Both the position numbers and the translations under genes were made by a program. Positions 18,521-28,269 of a stretch of DNA of 64,000 nt are shown piece by piece. The notes under the pieces are model-generated. The model worked only from the letters and a program-made list of their open reading frames with translations, was not told the origin of the DNA and made no database searches. How positions within the stretch are numbered: position 1 is the stretch's first letter; each line of letters begins with the position of its first letter. The DNA is from Microbacterium cremeum (GTDB lineage Bacteria > Actinomycetota > Actinomycetes > Actinomycetales > Microbacteriaceae), in the NCBI RefSeq assembly GCF_015277855.1, contig NZ_CP063812.1, positions 2,356,001-2,420,000 of the forward strand, given 5' to 3'.

Positions 18521-19454
18521 AGGTTCGACGGCTGACGGCCGGGGCCCGGCGCCGCTGCGGCGGGTGGTCGTGGGCGGGTCGTCCGGCCTGGTCGGCTCGG
18601 CGCTGGTCGAGAGCCTCCGCGCCGACGGAGTGGCGGTGACGACTCTGGTGCGGCGCCCGCCCGAACGCGACGACGAGGTCGAGTGGCTGACGAGTCCCGC
18701 TCCCCTCGACCCGGCGGTGCTCGAGCACGCCGACGCCGTCGTGGGCCTGAACGGAGCCAGCATCGGGCGTTTCCCGTGGACCCGCGCGTACAAGTCCACG
18801 CTGGTGTGGTCGCGCGTCAGCCCGACGCGCGCGCTCGCACGCGCGGTGCGCGAGCTCGGCCGCGCCGCCCCGCACTTCGTCTCGGCGTCAGCGGTCGGCT
18901 ACTACGGCTCGGCGCCGGGGGCACGCCTGACCGAGCAGGCGCAGCGCGGCGAGTCGTTCCTCGCCGACCTGTGCGGCGAGTGGGAGGGCGCGGCGCTCGG
19001 TGCCGGCCCGGACGCCCGCGTCGCCCTGGTGCGTACGGCGCCCATCGTGCACCCCGAGGGCGTGCTGAAGCCGCTTCTGCTGCTCACGCGTCTCGGTGCG
19101 GGCGGTCCGATCGGCCGAGGCACCCAGGTCTGGCCGTGGATCTCGCTCGACGACGAGGTCCGGGCCATCCGCCACGTCATCCAGATGCGCCTCGAGGGCC
19201 CGGTGAATCTGGCAGGGCCCACCCGGGCGACGGCGAACGACCTGGGGTTCGCCGTCGCGGTGCGCATGAACCGGCCCTACCTCCTGCGCGCGCCCGAGTG
19301 GGCGCTGAGGCTCGTGCTCGGCCGCGATGCGACAGAAGCGCTCCTCACCTCCGACATGCACGTCGTGCCCGAGGCGCTGCAGCGGTCCGGGTTCTCCTTC
19401 ACGCACGCGACGATGGAGGATGCCGTGGCCGCCGTCGTCCCCGCACCCGACTGA
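18513..19454 (+). CDS. TIGR01777-type NAD-dependent epimerase/oxidoreductase
   Basis: An extended SDR protein of 313 residues resembling the YfcH/TIGR01777 group. It has a Rossmann glycine loop VVVGGSSGLVGSALVESL, LVRRPPERDDEVEW, the family segment ADAVVGLNGASIGRFPW, SASAVGYYGSAPGA, the family FLADLCGEWEGAA, and VWPWISLDDEVRAIRHVI. A DUF1731-like C-terminal tail follows (MHVVPEALQRSGFSF). The start is TTG at 18513, inside the last codons of the OsmC gene. The reaction is unknown; the coupling suggests co-expression with OsmC. Confidence 0.85.
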   Translation: MPEGSTADGRGPAPLRRVVVGGSSGLVGSALVESLRADGVAVTTLVRRPPERDDEVEWLTSPAPLDPAVLEHADAVVGLNGASIGRFPWTRAYKSTLVWSRVSPTRALARAVRELGRAAPHFVSASAVGYYGSAPGARLTEQAQRGESFLADLCGEWEGAALGAGPDARVALVRTAPIVHPEGVLKPLLLLTRLGAGGPIGRGTQVWPWISLDDEVRAIRHVIQMRLEGPVNLAGPTRATANDLGFAVAVRMNRPYLLRAPEWALRLVLGRDATEALLTSDMHVVPEALQRSGFSFTHATMEDAVAAVVPAPD

Positions 19455-19474
19455 GCCGTGCGGCGATCACGTAT

Positions 19475-19561
19475 GTGCGAAAAGTCACCCCCGTCGCGCG
19501 ACACGCCGGGTCGAGGCATCCGTCGCCGGCGTGTCGCCGTCACCGAGGTGTGTTTTCGCAC
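19475..19561. repeat. Long imperfect inverted repeat between convergent genes
   Basis: The left arm 19475-19508 begins gtgcgaaaag and ends cgacacgccg; the right arm 19527-19561 begins cggcgtgtcg and ends gttttcgcac. Both ends pair perfectly, with mismatches in the middle, around an 18-base loop. It sits between the epimerase gene (plus strand) and the TPR gene (minus strand), so it could terminate both transcripts or be a small palindromic element. Confidence 0.7.
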
Positions 19562-19595
19562 GCCGACCCGGTGAGGTGCGACCGCCACCCCCGAT

Positions 19596-20042
19596 TCAGG
19601 GGCGGTCGGCGTGCTCGAGCCGGATGGCCTTCCGCACCGCCTCGCGGGCACGTCGCCGATCGCCCGCGGCATCGTAGGCGAGGCCCAGGCGGTACCACGA
19701 GCGCCAGTCGTCGGGATGAGCCTCGACGTCGTCGCGATACCGCGGGAAGAGGGCATCCCCGTCCTCGCGCACGATGCGCCCGCTCGGACGCACCGCGACC
19801 TCGTCCTGAGGCAGCGCATCCTCCTGTTCGAGCCGGCGACCCAGCTGCTGCGCGCGGGCGCCGAAATGCAGCTCGCGCGCGAGGCCCCACGCCGCCAGCA
19901 GCGGCAGCACGGCGAGCCCGAGTCCCATCGCCACGCCGACGGGATCGCCGCTGGTGAGCAGGATCCACGCGCGTTGCCCGACCAGCACGATGTACAGGGC
20001 GAGCAGCGCCGCCATCACGGCGACGCCGATGCGCACGCTCAT
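19596..20042 (-). CDS. Membrane protein with C-terminal TPR-like motif
   Basis: A 148-residue protein with two N-terminal hydrophobic helices (about 5-28 and 36-56) and a soluble tail. The tail ends in a tetratricopeptide-like helix pair: DDWRSWYRLGLAYDAAGDRRRAREAVRKAI. It probably scaffolds a protein partner at the membrane; the function is unknown. The ATG at 20040-20042 overlaps the dapB stop as ATGA, so it is likely co-translated with dapB. Confidence 0.75.
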   Translation of the reverse strand: MSVRIGVAVMAALLALYIVLVGQRAWILLTSGDPVGVAMGLGLAVLPLLAAWGLARELHFGARAQQLGRRLEQEDALPQDEVAVRPSGRIVREDGDALFPRYRDDVEAHPDDWRSWYRLGLAYDAAGDRRRAREAVRKAIRLEHADRP

Positions 20043-20854
20043 GCGCCGGTGGTCCGCGCGACCTGACCGGGCACGCCGCCCTCCGCGACCGGCGCGGCGT
20101 CCGCGACGCGCGCAGGCCTGCCCACCCCGATGTCGATGAGGCTGTCGAGACCCACGACGACACCCTTCGCGTCACGGGCCGCACCGAGGGCGAGACGGAT
20201 GCCGGGGGCATACGCCGGCGCCGGCTCGGTGGTGTCGTGCACGATGGTGAGCGACTCCCCCGCACCGGAGAGGATCGTCTCCTGCCGCGCGACGACACCC
20301 GGCCGGCGCAGCGAATGGACGGGCACGCTGGCCACCTGCTGCCCGCGGGCGCGCTGGTCGACGTGCGGCGACTCGACCGGGCCCACGTCCGCGCGCGCCG
20401 CGGCGATCAGCTCGGCGGTGCGCACGGCGGTGCCGCTCGGCGAGTCGATCTTGGTCTCGCGGTGGGCCTCGACGATCTCGATCGACGGGAAGAACGGCGC
20501 GGCGGCGGCGGCGAGCGCCGACCCGAGCACGGAGCCGAGCGAGAAGTTGGGGATGAACACCGCACCGGCGCCGGCGTCGTCGACGAGCGGACGGATGAGG
20601 GCGATGCGCTCGGCCGACCACCCCGACGTGCCGACCAGCACGTTGATGCCGCGCGCGATCGCCGCCCGCACGACATCGATCGAGACCGCCGGCGTCGAGG
20701 CGTCGACGACCAGGTCCGCGCCGTCGAGCTCGGCCAGGTCCGACCGCGACGACAGCACGGCGGCGACCTCGTACCCGGGCTCGGACTCGACCACCTCGCG
20801 GATGATCCCGCCGAGCTTGCCGGTGCCGCCCACGATGGCCACGCGCGTCGTCAT
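20039..20854 (-). CDS. dapB: 4-hydroxy-tetrahydrodipicolinate reductase DapB
   Basis: DapB reduces the DapA product in the lysine/diaminopimelate pathway. The 271 residues include the nucleotide loop VAIVGGTGKLGG, DLVVDASTP, NVLVGTSGW, FIPNFSLGSVLG, and the substrate motif EAHRETKIDSPSGTA. The usual second histidine of E-x-H-H is arginine here, while the first is kept. I start at the ATG 20852-20854, which follows GGAGG; another ATG three codons upstream lacks such a site. The gene overlaps the TPR gene downstream. Confidence 0.92.
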   Translation of the reverse strand: MTTRVAIVGGTGKLGGIIREVVESEPGYEVAAVLSSRSDLAELDGADLVVDASTPAVSIDVVRAAIARGINVLVGTSGWSAERIALIRPLVDDAGAGAVFIPNFSLGSVLGSALAAAAAPFFPSIEIVEAHRETKIDSPSGTAVRTAELIAAARADVGPVESPHVDQRARGQQVASVPVHSLRRPGVVARQETILSGAGESLTIVHDTTEPAPAYAPGIRLALGAARDAKGVVVGLDSLIDIGVGRPARVADAAPVAEGGVPGQVARTTGA

Positions 20855-20904
20855 GGCCTCCATCCTAGGCGCGTGCCCGTGCCGGCCCCGTCCCGTGCGC
20901 CGCC

Positions 20905-20910
20905 TACGCT
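20905..20910 (+). promoter_or_regulatory. -10-like TACGCT before a leaderless start
   Basis: TACGCT ends six bases before the GTG at 20917 and there is no ribosome binding site, so transcription probably begins at the start codon itself. Confidence 0.5.
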
Positions 20911-20916
20911 GGACAC

Positions 20917-21390
20917 GTGGTGATCCTCCGTTCCGCCGCTGTCGACGCTCCCGAGGCGCACGAGCTCCTCGCCGAGTACTTCCAGGCTCGCACCGACGGC
21001 TTCGCCGCCCTGGGCGTGGCGTATCGCACGACCTTCCCCGCCCCGGAGGCGTTCGTGCCGCCCGCGGGGGTCTTCGTCGTGCTCGACGACGATGAGGGCG
21101 CGCCGGTCGGCTGCGGCGGCATCCGTCTGGTCGCCGACGGTCCGCACGGCACGCGCTACGAGGTGAAGCACCTGTACCTGCGGCCCGAGACGCGCGGCCG
21201 AGGGTGGGGCCGCCTGCTCATCGACGACCTCGAGTCGCGCGCCCGCGCGTTCGGCGCGCGGGAGCTCGTGCTCGACACGCACCATTCGCTCGAGGCGGCA
21301 GCCGCGCTCTACGCCGGCACCGGGTTCGTCCCGACGGACGCGTACAACGACAACCCCAACGCCACACGCTGGTACGCCAAGGTGCTCTGA
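20917..21390 (+). CDS. GNAT family N-acetyltransferase
   Basis: A 157-residue GNAT acetyltransferase. Visible are GVFVVLDDDEGAPVGCGGIRLV, the strand YEVKHLYLRPETRG with the acetyl-CoA loop RGRGWGRLLIDDL, LVLDTHHSLEAAAALYAGTGF and the final NPNATRWYAKVL, a pattern common in small metabolite acetyltransferases. The substrate is unknown. The start is GTG at 20917, or the overlapping GTG three bases later. It is a single gene that ends ten bases from the convergent ABC permease gene. Confidence 0.82.
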   Translation: MVILRSAAVDAPEAHELLAEYFQARTDGFAALGVAYRTTFPAPEAFVPPAGVFVVLDDDEGAPVGCGGIRLVADGPHGTRYEVKHLYLRPETRGRGWGRLLIDDLESRARAFGARELVLDTHHSLEAAAALYAGTGFVPTDAYNDNPNATRWYAKVL

Positions 21391-21400
21391 GCGCGCGGTC

Positions 21401-22761
21401 TCACGCCGACCGCAGCGCGGTGACCGGCTCGATGCGTGCGGCGCGGCGCGCCGGGATGCCTCCCGCCACGAGCCCGACGACGGCCCCCAGCAGCGCACCG
21501 CCGACGGCGACGAAGGGGTCGACGATCGGCGTCCACTGCTGCAGGAGCGAGACGGCGACGACCGCCATGACGCCGAGCGAAGCGCCGATGAGACCGCCGA
21601 GCAGCCCGATGACGATCGACTCCACCACGAACTGCGCCGCGATCTGCCGTCCGGTCGATCCCAGGGCGCGCCGCAGGCCGATCTCGGGCGTGCGCTCCAT
21701 CACCGTGAGCATGGTCACGTTCGCGATCCCGAGGCCGCCCGCGAGCAGCACGATGGCGCCGAGGATCAGGAAGACGACGTTCACGTCTGCCTGCACGCTG
21801 CTGCTGAGGTCGGATCGTCCGGCAGGCGCCGACACATCGAAGGAGTCCGGTGCGTCGGGCGCGAGCGCGATGCCCGCCTGCCGTGCGACCTGCGGGCCCG
21901 CGCCCGGCGCGATCCGGATCACGAGCTCGTCGGCGTCCGCGAGGGCGGTGTCGGCGCGCGCGGCCGACAGCGGGATCACGACGGCGTCGAGGAGATCGGC
22001 TCGCCGCTGCGGTTCGTCGAAGATGCCGATCACGGCATATGCCAGGCCCGCCACGAAGATCGAGGGCTGGCTGTCGACGCGGTTCACGCCCAGCCGCTCG
22101 GCCGCGCGGGCGCCGAGCACCGCGACGCGGTCGCCGCGCAGCTCGTGGCCGGAGTCGAACATGCGGCCGGTGATCAGCCGCGCATCGGTCACCGCCAGCA
22201 GGTCGGCGGTCGCACCCACCAGCGGCGGGGAGGCCACCGCCGGCGCCGAGGGATCGTTCACCGGCACGGCCGTGATCGTCTCCTCGCCGAGATCGACCTC
22301 TCCGAGGAGTGCTGCCGCCTCGACCCCGACCAGGCGCGTCACGCGGTCCGCAGAATCCCACGGCAGCGTGGAAGTCGCGACCTGCGATCCCGAGGCCGTC
22401 CGGGCCGACGCGGGTTCGACGACCACCTGCGTGGCGGCGACGGCATCGAACTGGCGCGCGATCTGACCCGCCGCCGTCTGCGCGAACCCGAGCGTGGCGA
22501 CGAGGGCGCCGATGCCGAGGATCGTGCCGGCGACCGTCATCGCCAGCCGCGCGGGGCGGGTGCCGATGTCGGCCGTCGCCTCGACGAGCAGATCGCCGAA
22601 CGTGAACCGGTCGGCGCGGGCGGCCTTCGGCACGAGCGGCATGCTTCCCGCCGGGGGGTCGGCCGAGCCCTCGCTCCCGGAGGCCTCGGGCGACGCACCG
22701 GCGACCCCTGGCAGGGGTGCGGCATCCGTCGTCACCTCTTCTCCGTCGGCGACCGCGGTGC

Positions 22762-22765
<4 letters not shown>
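21401..22765 (-). CDS. MacB-type ABC transporter permease (FtsX domain)
   Basis: A 454-residue permease with the MacB topology. A low-complexity cytoplasmic start is followed by a first membrane helix near RLAMTVAGTILGIGALVATL, a large outside domain of about 200 residues, and three C-terminal helices. The FtsX signature TVMERTPEIGLRRALGSTGRQIAAQF lies between the second and third helices. MacB-type transporters act as mechanotransmitters, not as classical pores. The ATG at 22763-22765 overlaps the ATPase stop (ATGA). It is the last gene of a lipoprotein-adaptor-ATPase-permease cassette. Confidence 0.88.
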
Positions 22766-23435
<670 letters not shown>

Positions 23436-23439
<4 letters not shown>

Positions 23440-25130
23440 CGGCCCACCACGACGAGGTCGCCCTCCTCCAGGGCGTCCTCCCCCGGTCGCACTTCCACCG
23501 AGCCATCGGCCGCGAGGCCCGTCTCGACGACCACGAGCCTCGTCTGGGCGCGGCCGCCCTCGCGCGGATCGCCCTCGACCACCTCCACGCGGCTCTCGCC
23601 GCCCGGGCCCGCAGTCACCGCGGCCAGCGGCACGTACAGCACGTCGCCCGCTGTCGCCCCGACGGGGATCGACACGCGGACGTTCGCACCCTGCAGCTGC
23701 ATGATCTGCTCGGGCGTGAGCGGATCCGGCGTGAAGCCGATGGCCCATCGATCGCTCGAGCCCTCGCCGGGAACGATCTCGGCGATCACCGCTCGGTGCA
23801 CGGCACCGTCCGGAAGCTCGAACGTGGCCTCGCCGCCGACCTCGAGCAGTCGCGCATCGGGCTCGGCGGCCGAGCCGGTGAGCTCGAGGGTCGCGCCCGA
23901 GACGGTCATCGCGACACCCTGCAACAGCGCTCCGCGGGCCGCTGCGACGGCATCCACACGCCGCGGAAGCGACCCCAGGTACAGCACCTCGCTCGACGGC
24001 AGGTGCGGCAGCGCATCCTCGCGGGCCTTCGTCAGAGCCTCCTGAGCCTGCGCGAGCTGTGCGCGCGCCGCATCCACGGCAGCGCGCTGCATGCGCGTGT
24101 CAGGCGGTGCCGCGATCTCGTCCCGCCGGAGCTTCGCGAGGACGAGGGCATCCTCGAGGTCGGCGACCACGAGCGGATCGGCCGGATCGGCGGCCCTCGC
24201 CGCGTCGAGCTGCCGCTGCGCGCTCGCGACCTGATTGTCGGCCTCGCGCAGCGCGACCGCCGACGCACCGGATCCGGCACCGGCGAGCTCCTCGTTCGCC
24301 GCGGTCAGCGACTGCTGCGCCGCCGTCACGCCCTCGGCGGCGGACCGCACGGATTCGTCGGCGCCCTCGGGTGCGGGCGGAGGCGTGTAACCGGCACGTT
24401 CGTAGAGTGCGATCACCGCCTGCGCGGCGGCCGCGTCGAACACGTCGGATGCCGGATCCCCGGCGTCGATGCCCACCGCGGCCATCGCCTGCTTGAACTG
24501 CGCGACGTCGGGTCCCGACATCCCGAACCGCAGCGATCGGTAGGCCGGCAGGTCACCCGGCAGCACGATCACCGGGCGGCCGGCGATCTCGAGGGCGATC
24601 GACAGCGGGCCGAGCTCCGCCCCCGGCGCAGGGACGCGCCCGGTGACGATCGCCGGGCCCGACAGCGACGACGTGTCGAGGGTCACCTCGACCGCGTCGG
24701 CGTAGCCGACCTCGCCGCGGATCGTGACGTCGTTGCTGAGAGCGCCGTACTCCACCGGCACCGTGATGAGGCCGGGCTCGGGCGGATCCGCGCGGGCGGC
24801 CGCCTCGGCCGGCGAGATGACGAAGCGGCCGACGAGCAGCCCGGCCACGAGGGCCACGACCGCGATCGCCGCGACGATCCACAGCGTCCGGTTGCCGTCG
24901 AAGACGCGCCGCCACCGTGCGGCCCAGCCCACGCGCGGTGCCGCCTCGGCCTCGTCTCCGCCCTCGGTCTCCGCATCGACCGCGGCGTCGGCGTCGGGCG
25001 ACCCGTCCGGGGTCAGCAGATCGTCGAAGGCGTCCGTCGCGCCGGCATCGTCCGGGCCGGGCTCCTCCCCCGTGAGCGGCGCGTCCGACTCCCCGGACAG
25101 CAGATCACCGGGCTCCTGCGGTTCCGTCAC
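23436..25130 (-). CDS. HlyD/MacA-like adaptor with a peptidoglycan-binding-like domain
   Basis: A 564-residue single-pass protein: an acidic cytoplasmic tail (1-80), a membrane helix (about 82-105, LWIVAAIAVVALVAGLLVG), then outside domains. A strand-rich lipoyl-like segment (EPGLITVPVEYGALSNDVT) is followed by a peptidoglycan-binding-like unit (SLRFGMSGPDVAQFKQAM), a long Ala/Gln-rich coiled coil and C-terminal beta domains. This is the MacA-type partner used by monoderm MacB systems. The start is GTG at 25128-25130. The upstream lipoprotein gene ends two bases away. Confidence 0.82.
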
Positions 25131-25131
25131 G

Positions 25132-26097
25132 TCAGCGACCCTGCTCCGCCGCCGCCTTCAGTGCGTCGAGCTCAGCCCGGTGATCGGCGATGAACTCCTC
25201 CTCCAGGGCGAACTGGATCCGGGCGTACGCCGCGCGGTAGCCGGTCTTCTCGCGGCAGTCGAGATCCACGAGCGCGAGCTCGATCTCGCGCTCGCCGATC
25301 TCGGCCAGTTCCGGGTCGTCCTCGATCCACTCGGTCTGGTTCTCGTAGTACTCGTTGAGCTCGTCGTTGAACGACATCTGCGCTTCGCTCTGCGTCTTGT
25401 AGCCGGCGTGGCCCGCGTCGGCCATGCACTCGCTCCACTCGGCGTCGATCTCGTCGAAGGCGTTCGACTCCTGCATCTCGGTCCAGAACTCCTCGATGGC
25501 CTTCATGAGCGGCTCGAACTCGTCAGAGGTCGCCGGGTTCGCGCCCTCCATCTCGTGCTGCGCGTACCCGTAGCAGCCGGCCGTCTCCCAGTTCCACTCG
25601 TACGATCCGTCCTCGTTCAGCTGATCGTCGGGGATCGGCGGTCCGCTCAGCGTCTCGTAGTAGGCCTGCTGCTCCGACTCGGACAGGCTCATGACGTAGT
25701 CCTGGTTGGGGTCGATCCACTCCTCGGTGGGACCCGGATCGTCGCGCCCGGGGAAGTTGACCATGCCGTACCCGTACTGGGCCACCCATTCGCGGTCCTC
25801 CGGGTTCCATTCGCTGCCCGAGAACACGATGCCGCCGTTCTGCACGACCGGGATGTACTCGAAGCCCTCTTCGGACATGCACTCCGCGATGAGCTCCTCG
25901 CGCTGCGTGTTCTCCTTCTCGTACCGCTCCTGCTGCTCCTTCTCGGAGAGGTCTCCGCCCCACAGCGCCGACATGTACTTGCCCAGCGGCGAGTCCGCGG
26001 GATCAGGCGCCTCACCCGCGCCCGGCCCGGAACAGGCGGTGAGTGCGGCCGTGAGGACGGCGACGGCGGCGATGGCGAGGGGGGCGGTTGAGCGCAT
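25132..26097 (-). CDS. Secreted lipoprotein of the ABC cassette
   Basis: A 321-residue predicted lipoprotein. Residues 1-21 form a signal peptide ending in the lipobox LTAC, with C22 as the lipidated cysteine. The mature part is very acidic and rich in Tyr, Trp and Glu. It contains repeated cysteine motifs of the form E-C-M-x-x-x-G (AECMSEEGFEY and SECMADAGH) plus GCYGY and DCREKTGY, so disulfide pairing is likely. I recognise no enzyme. It is the first gene of the cassette; the ATG is at 26095-26097. It may present or sense the substrate of the MacAB-like transporter; this is inference from position. Confidence 0.75.
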   Translation of the reverse strand: MRSTAPLAIAAVAVLTAALTACSGPGAGEAPDPADSPLGKYMSALWGGDLSEKEQQERYEKENTQREELIAECMSEEGFEYIPVVQNGGIVFSGSEWNPEDREWVAQYGYGMVNFPGRDDPGPTEEWIDPNQDYVMSLSESEQQAYYETLSGPPIPDDQLNEDGSYEWNWETAGCYGYAQHEMEGANPATSDEFEPLMKAIEEFWTEMQESNAFDEIDAEWSECMADAGHAGYKTQSEAQMSFNDELNEYYENQTEWIEDDPELAEIGEREIELALVDLDCREKTGYRAAYARIQFALEEEFIADHRAELDALKAAAEQGR

Positions 26098-26295
26098 GGC
26101 GACTCCGTGGGGGGGAGGACGGACGACGAGCACCTCGGCGGATTCGCGTCGATCGCGCCGCCTCGGCGGACAGTGCACGTCGCTGTGCGGCCTACCTGAG
26201 CCGCCCTGGGATGAGCCCCGTCACAATGGATGTGTCCGGACCGCCCCGTTCCCTGACACGGCTCCGCGAAGCGTTGCCGAACCGTTACCCGGCGG
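26098..26295. other. Intergenic region upstream of the ABC cassette
   Basis: This region of 198 bases should hold the promoter of the lipoprotein-led cassette and the 3' end of the phosphatase transcript. I see no convincing -35/-10 pair or stem-loop in it. A purine tract on the minus strand near 26101-26120 may contribute to ribosome binding. Confidence 0.3.
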
Positions 26296-26898
26296 TCAGA
26301 CGGGGTAGAGCTCGGGCAGCCCGGTGCGCAGTTCGACGGGCAGATGCGACATGTCGTTGTGCGAGAGCAGCGTCCAGGGGCGGCCCTGCTTCTGCGCGAT
26401 GACGGTCAGCCCGCAGTGGGCCTGGTTGAGCGTCATCCAGCGCCACTCCGGCGCCTGCAGCACCTCGCGCACGAACCACGCGATCACGAAGTTGTGGGTG
26501 ATGAGAAGCTCGTGCACCTCGCCGCGCCGGCGCACCAGGAACTCGCTCACGGCGTCCGCCATCTGCGCACGGCCCGCCTCGATCTCGGCCTCGGTGACCG
26601 AACCGAAGAACGGCTCGAACACCGCGGGTGTCTCGTCCGTCATGCCGGTCGGCACGCAGTCGAACAGCAGTGCGGACGGCTCGGGCGAGAGCGACGGCAT
26701 CCGCTCGGCGACCGCGCGCGCCGTCTGGCTCGCACGTTCGAGCGGCGAATGCCACACCGCGTCGAACGGCACGCCCGACAGCCGGTCCGCCAGCAGCGCC
26801 GCCTGGCGACGTCCGCGCGGCGAAAGAGGTCCGTCGACGAGGCCGTGCTCGGCATCCTGATGCTCGCCATGCCGCACGAGATAGATGTAGTGCGTCAC
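26296..26898 (-). CDS. Histidine phosphatase superfamily protein
   Basis: A 200-residue member of the phosphoglycerate mutase/histidine phosphatase superfamily. The phosphorylated histidine is in YLVRHGEHQD, the second conserved region is LSPRGRRQAALLADRL, WHSPLERASQTARAVAE follows, and the second catalytic histidine is in LLITHNFVIAWF. The substrate cannot be predicted; many such proteins are broad phosphatases. I start at the GTG 26896-26898 because GGAG lies eight bases upstream; another GTG lies nine bases further. Confidence 0.85.
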   Translation of the reverse strand: MTHYIYLVRHGEHQDAEHGLVDGPLSPRGRRQAALLADRLSGVPFDAVWHSPLERASQTARAVAERMPSLSPEPSALLFDCVPTGMTDETPAVFEPFFGSVTEAEIEAGRAQMADAVSEFLVRRRGEVHELLITHNFVIAWFVREVLQAPEWRWMTLNQAHCGLTVIAQKQGRPWTLLSHNDMSHLPVELRTGLPELYPV

Positions 26899-27012
26899 GC
26901 AGCTCACTCCGTCGGGGGTCGCGTGCCCCGGCGGGACACCTCATCCACCCTACGACACGCGGCGGACGCCGCCTCCGCCGCCTGTGGACGGATCGGCCGA
27001 GCGGGCGTCGTG

Positions 27013-28071
27013 CTACTCGGAGGCGCGTGCGATGTCGGCCAGCTGCGCACGGCTCAGGCGCACGCCGACACCCTGCACGAGCTCCTCCACCTGCCCGGGG
27101 GCATAGGCGTTCACGATCGGCGCCGTGACGAGCTTCTGGGCGAGCAGCCAGGCGACCGCGACGGCCGCGTCGGGCACGCCGAGCTCGGCGCCGACCGCGT
27201 CGAGGGCCCGCAGCGTGCGGTTGCCCCGGCGATTGAGGTTCGCGGCGAGCTGCGCGCCGCGCACTGACAGCGACCCGCGCTGCTTGGAGCGCAGCCGACC
27301 CGCCAGGAACCCGTGCTCGAGTGCGTGCGACGGCGTCACCGCCATGCCCTGGGCGCCTGCGACCAGCCGCAGGTCGGAGTCGAACTCGTGGCGCCGGAGC
27401 ACGTTGAACGGGACGTCGAGCACGGTGATGCGCGGATAGCCCGCGGACGCGAAGATCCGCGCCTCCACCAGCTGCGCGGCCGCGTAGCCCATCGCGCCGA
27501 TCGTGCGGACCTTGCCCGTCTCGACCAGCCACTCGGCGGTCGCGAGCGTGTCTTCGAGCGCCGTCTTGCGATCTGCGGTCGCATCGAGGTACAGCACATC
27601 GATCCGGTCGGTGCGCAACCGGGTCAGCGATGCCTCCACGGCGCGCACGAGATTGACCGATCCGAGCCCGGGGTTATCGGGGTGACCGCCCACGCGCACC
27701 GCGAGCACGATGTCGTCGCGCAGCCCGCGCGAGTGCAGCCACTGCCCGATGATGTGCTCGCTGCGGCCGCTCGAGAAGCTGTCGGACGTGTGCACGGCGT
27801 TGCCGCCGAGCTCCGCGTACGCGTCGAGGATGGCGTGGCTCGACTCGAGGTCGACGTTCCAGCCGAACTCGGCACCGCCGAGGATGAGGGGGAACACCGA
27901 GAGCCCGCTCTCGTCGAGCGCGACGCGCACCTCGCTGCCCACGCCCGGCCCCTGCACCGGGATCGGGGCGGACGGGTGCACCCCGCGCACGGCCTCCTGA
28001 CGCGCAGAGCCGGTGGCCGCGGCATCCGGGCTCGTCGACGGAAGCGTCGAGTCAACGCCGAAATAAGCCAT
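27013..28071 (-). CDS. Aldo/keto reductase-like protein with degenerate active site
   Basis: A 352-residue (beta/alpha)8 protein with clear aldo/keto reductase homology: SVFPLILGGAEFGW, GRSEHIIGQWL, ASLTRLRTDRIDVLYLD, LVETGKVRTIGAMGY and a C-terminal AVAWLLAQK. The Asp-Tyr-Lys-His catalytic tetrad is replaced at every position: H94 in NAVHTSDSF, F99, R126 in LAVRVGG and D163 in LYLDATAD. The fold looks intact, so it may bind a nucleotide or ligand without normal catalysis, or use other chemistry. Residues 1-50 are a divergent extension. The ATG is at 28069-28071 with GAGGGGGT upstream. Confidence 0.82.
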   Translation of the reverse strand: MAYFGVDSTLPSTSPDAAATGSARQEAVRGVHPSAPIPVQGPGVGSEVRVALDESGLSVFPLILGGAEFGWNVDLESSHAILDAYAELGGNAVHTSDSFSSGRSEHIIGQWLHSRGLRDDIVLAVRVGGHPDNPGLGSVNLVRAVEASLTRLRTDRIDVLYLDATADRKTALEDTLATAEWLVETGKVRTIGAMGYAAAQLVEARIFASAGYPRITVLDVPFNVLRRHEFDSDLRLVAGAQGMAVTPSHALEHGFLAGRLRSKQRGSLSVRGAQLAANLNRRGNRTLRALDAVGAELGVPDAAVAVAWLLAQKLVTAPIVNAYAPGQVEELVQGVGVRLSRAQLADIARASE

Positions 28072-28182
28072 GTGCCACCCCCTCACGCGACTCGGTGGGA
28101 GCCTCGTGATCACCGACGCACCCCCCGGCACGTACTTAGAGGGTAGGACAGCGCGGCGCGCACTCAGGCCGCACAGGCGAAC

Positions 28183-28215
28183 TGCCGATAAACATTACAT
28201 AACGCTTTGATCACG
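28183..28215 (-). promoter_or_regulatory. AT-rich segment, candidate promoter of the aldo/keto reductase gene
   Basis: This is one of the most AT-rich stretches in the window. On the minus strand it reads gttatgtaatgtttatcgg and contains a TAATGT hexamer that could be a -10 element. It lies about 115-145 bases upstream of the aldo/keto reductase start. I cannot define a matching -35. Confidence 0.35.
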
Positions 28216-28218
28216 ACG

Positions 28219-28254
28219 GATGCCCGTCCTCTCCGCGCGGAGAGGACGGGCATC
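28219..28254 (-). terminator. Perfect 36-bp palindrome downstream of pnp
   Basis: The two halves gatgcccgtcctctccgc and its exact complement form an 18-bp stem with essentially no spacer, 15 bases after the pnp stop. There is no T-tract, so it would be an L-shaped or stability hairpin, as is usual in actinobacteria. It probably ends the pnp transcript and protects its 3' end. Confidence 0.8.
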
Positions 28255-28269
28255 CGGGAATCGCTGCGC

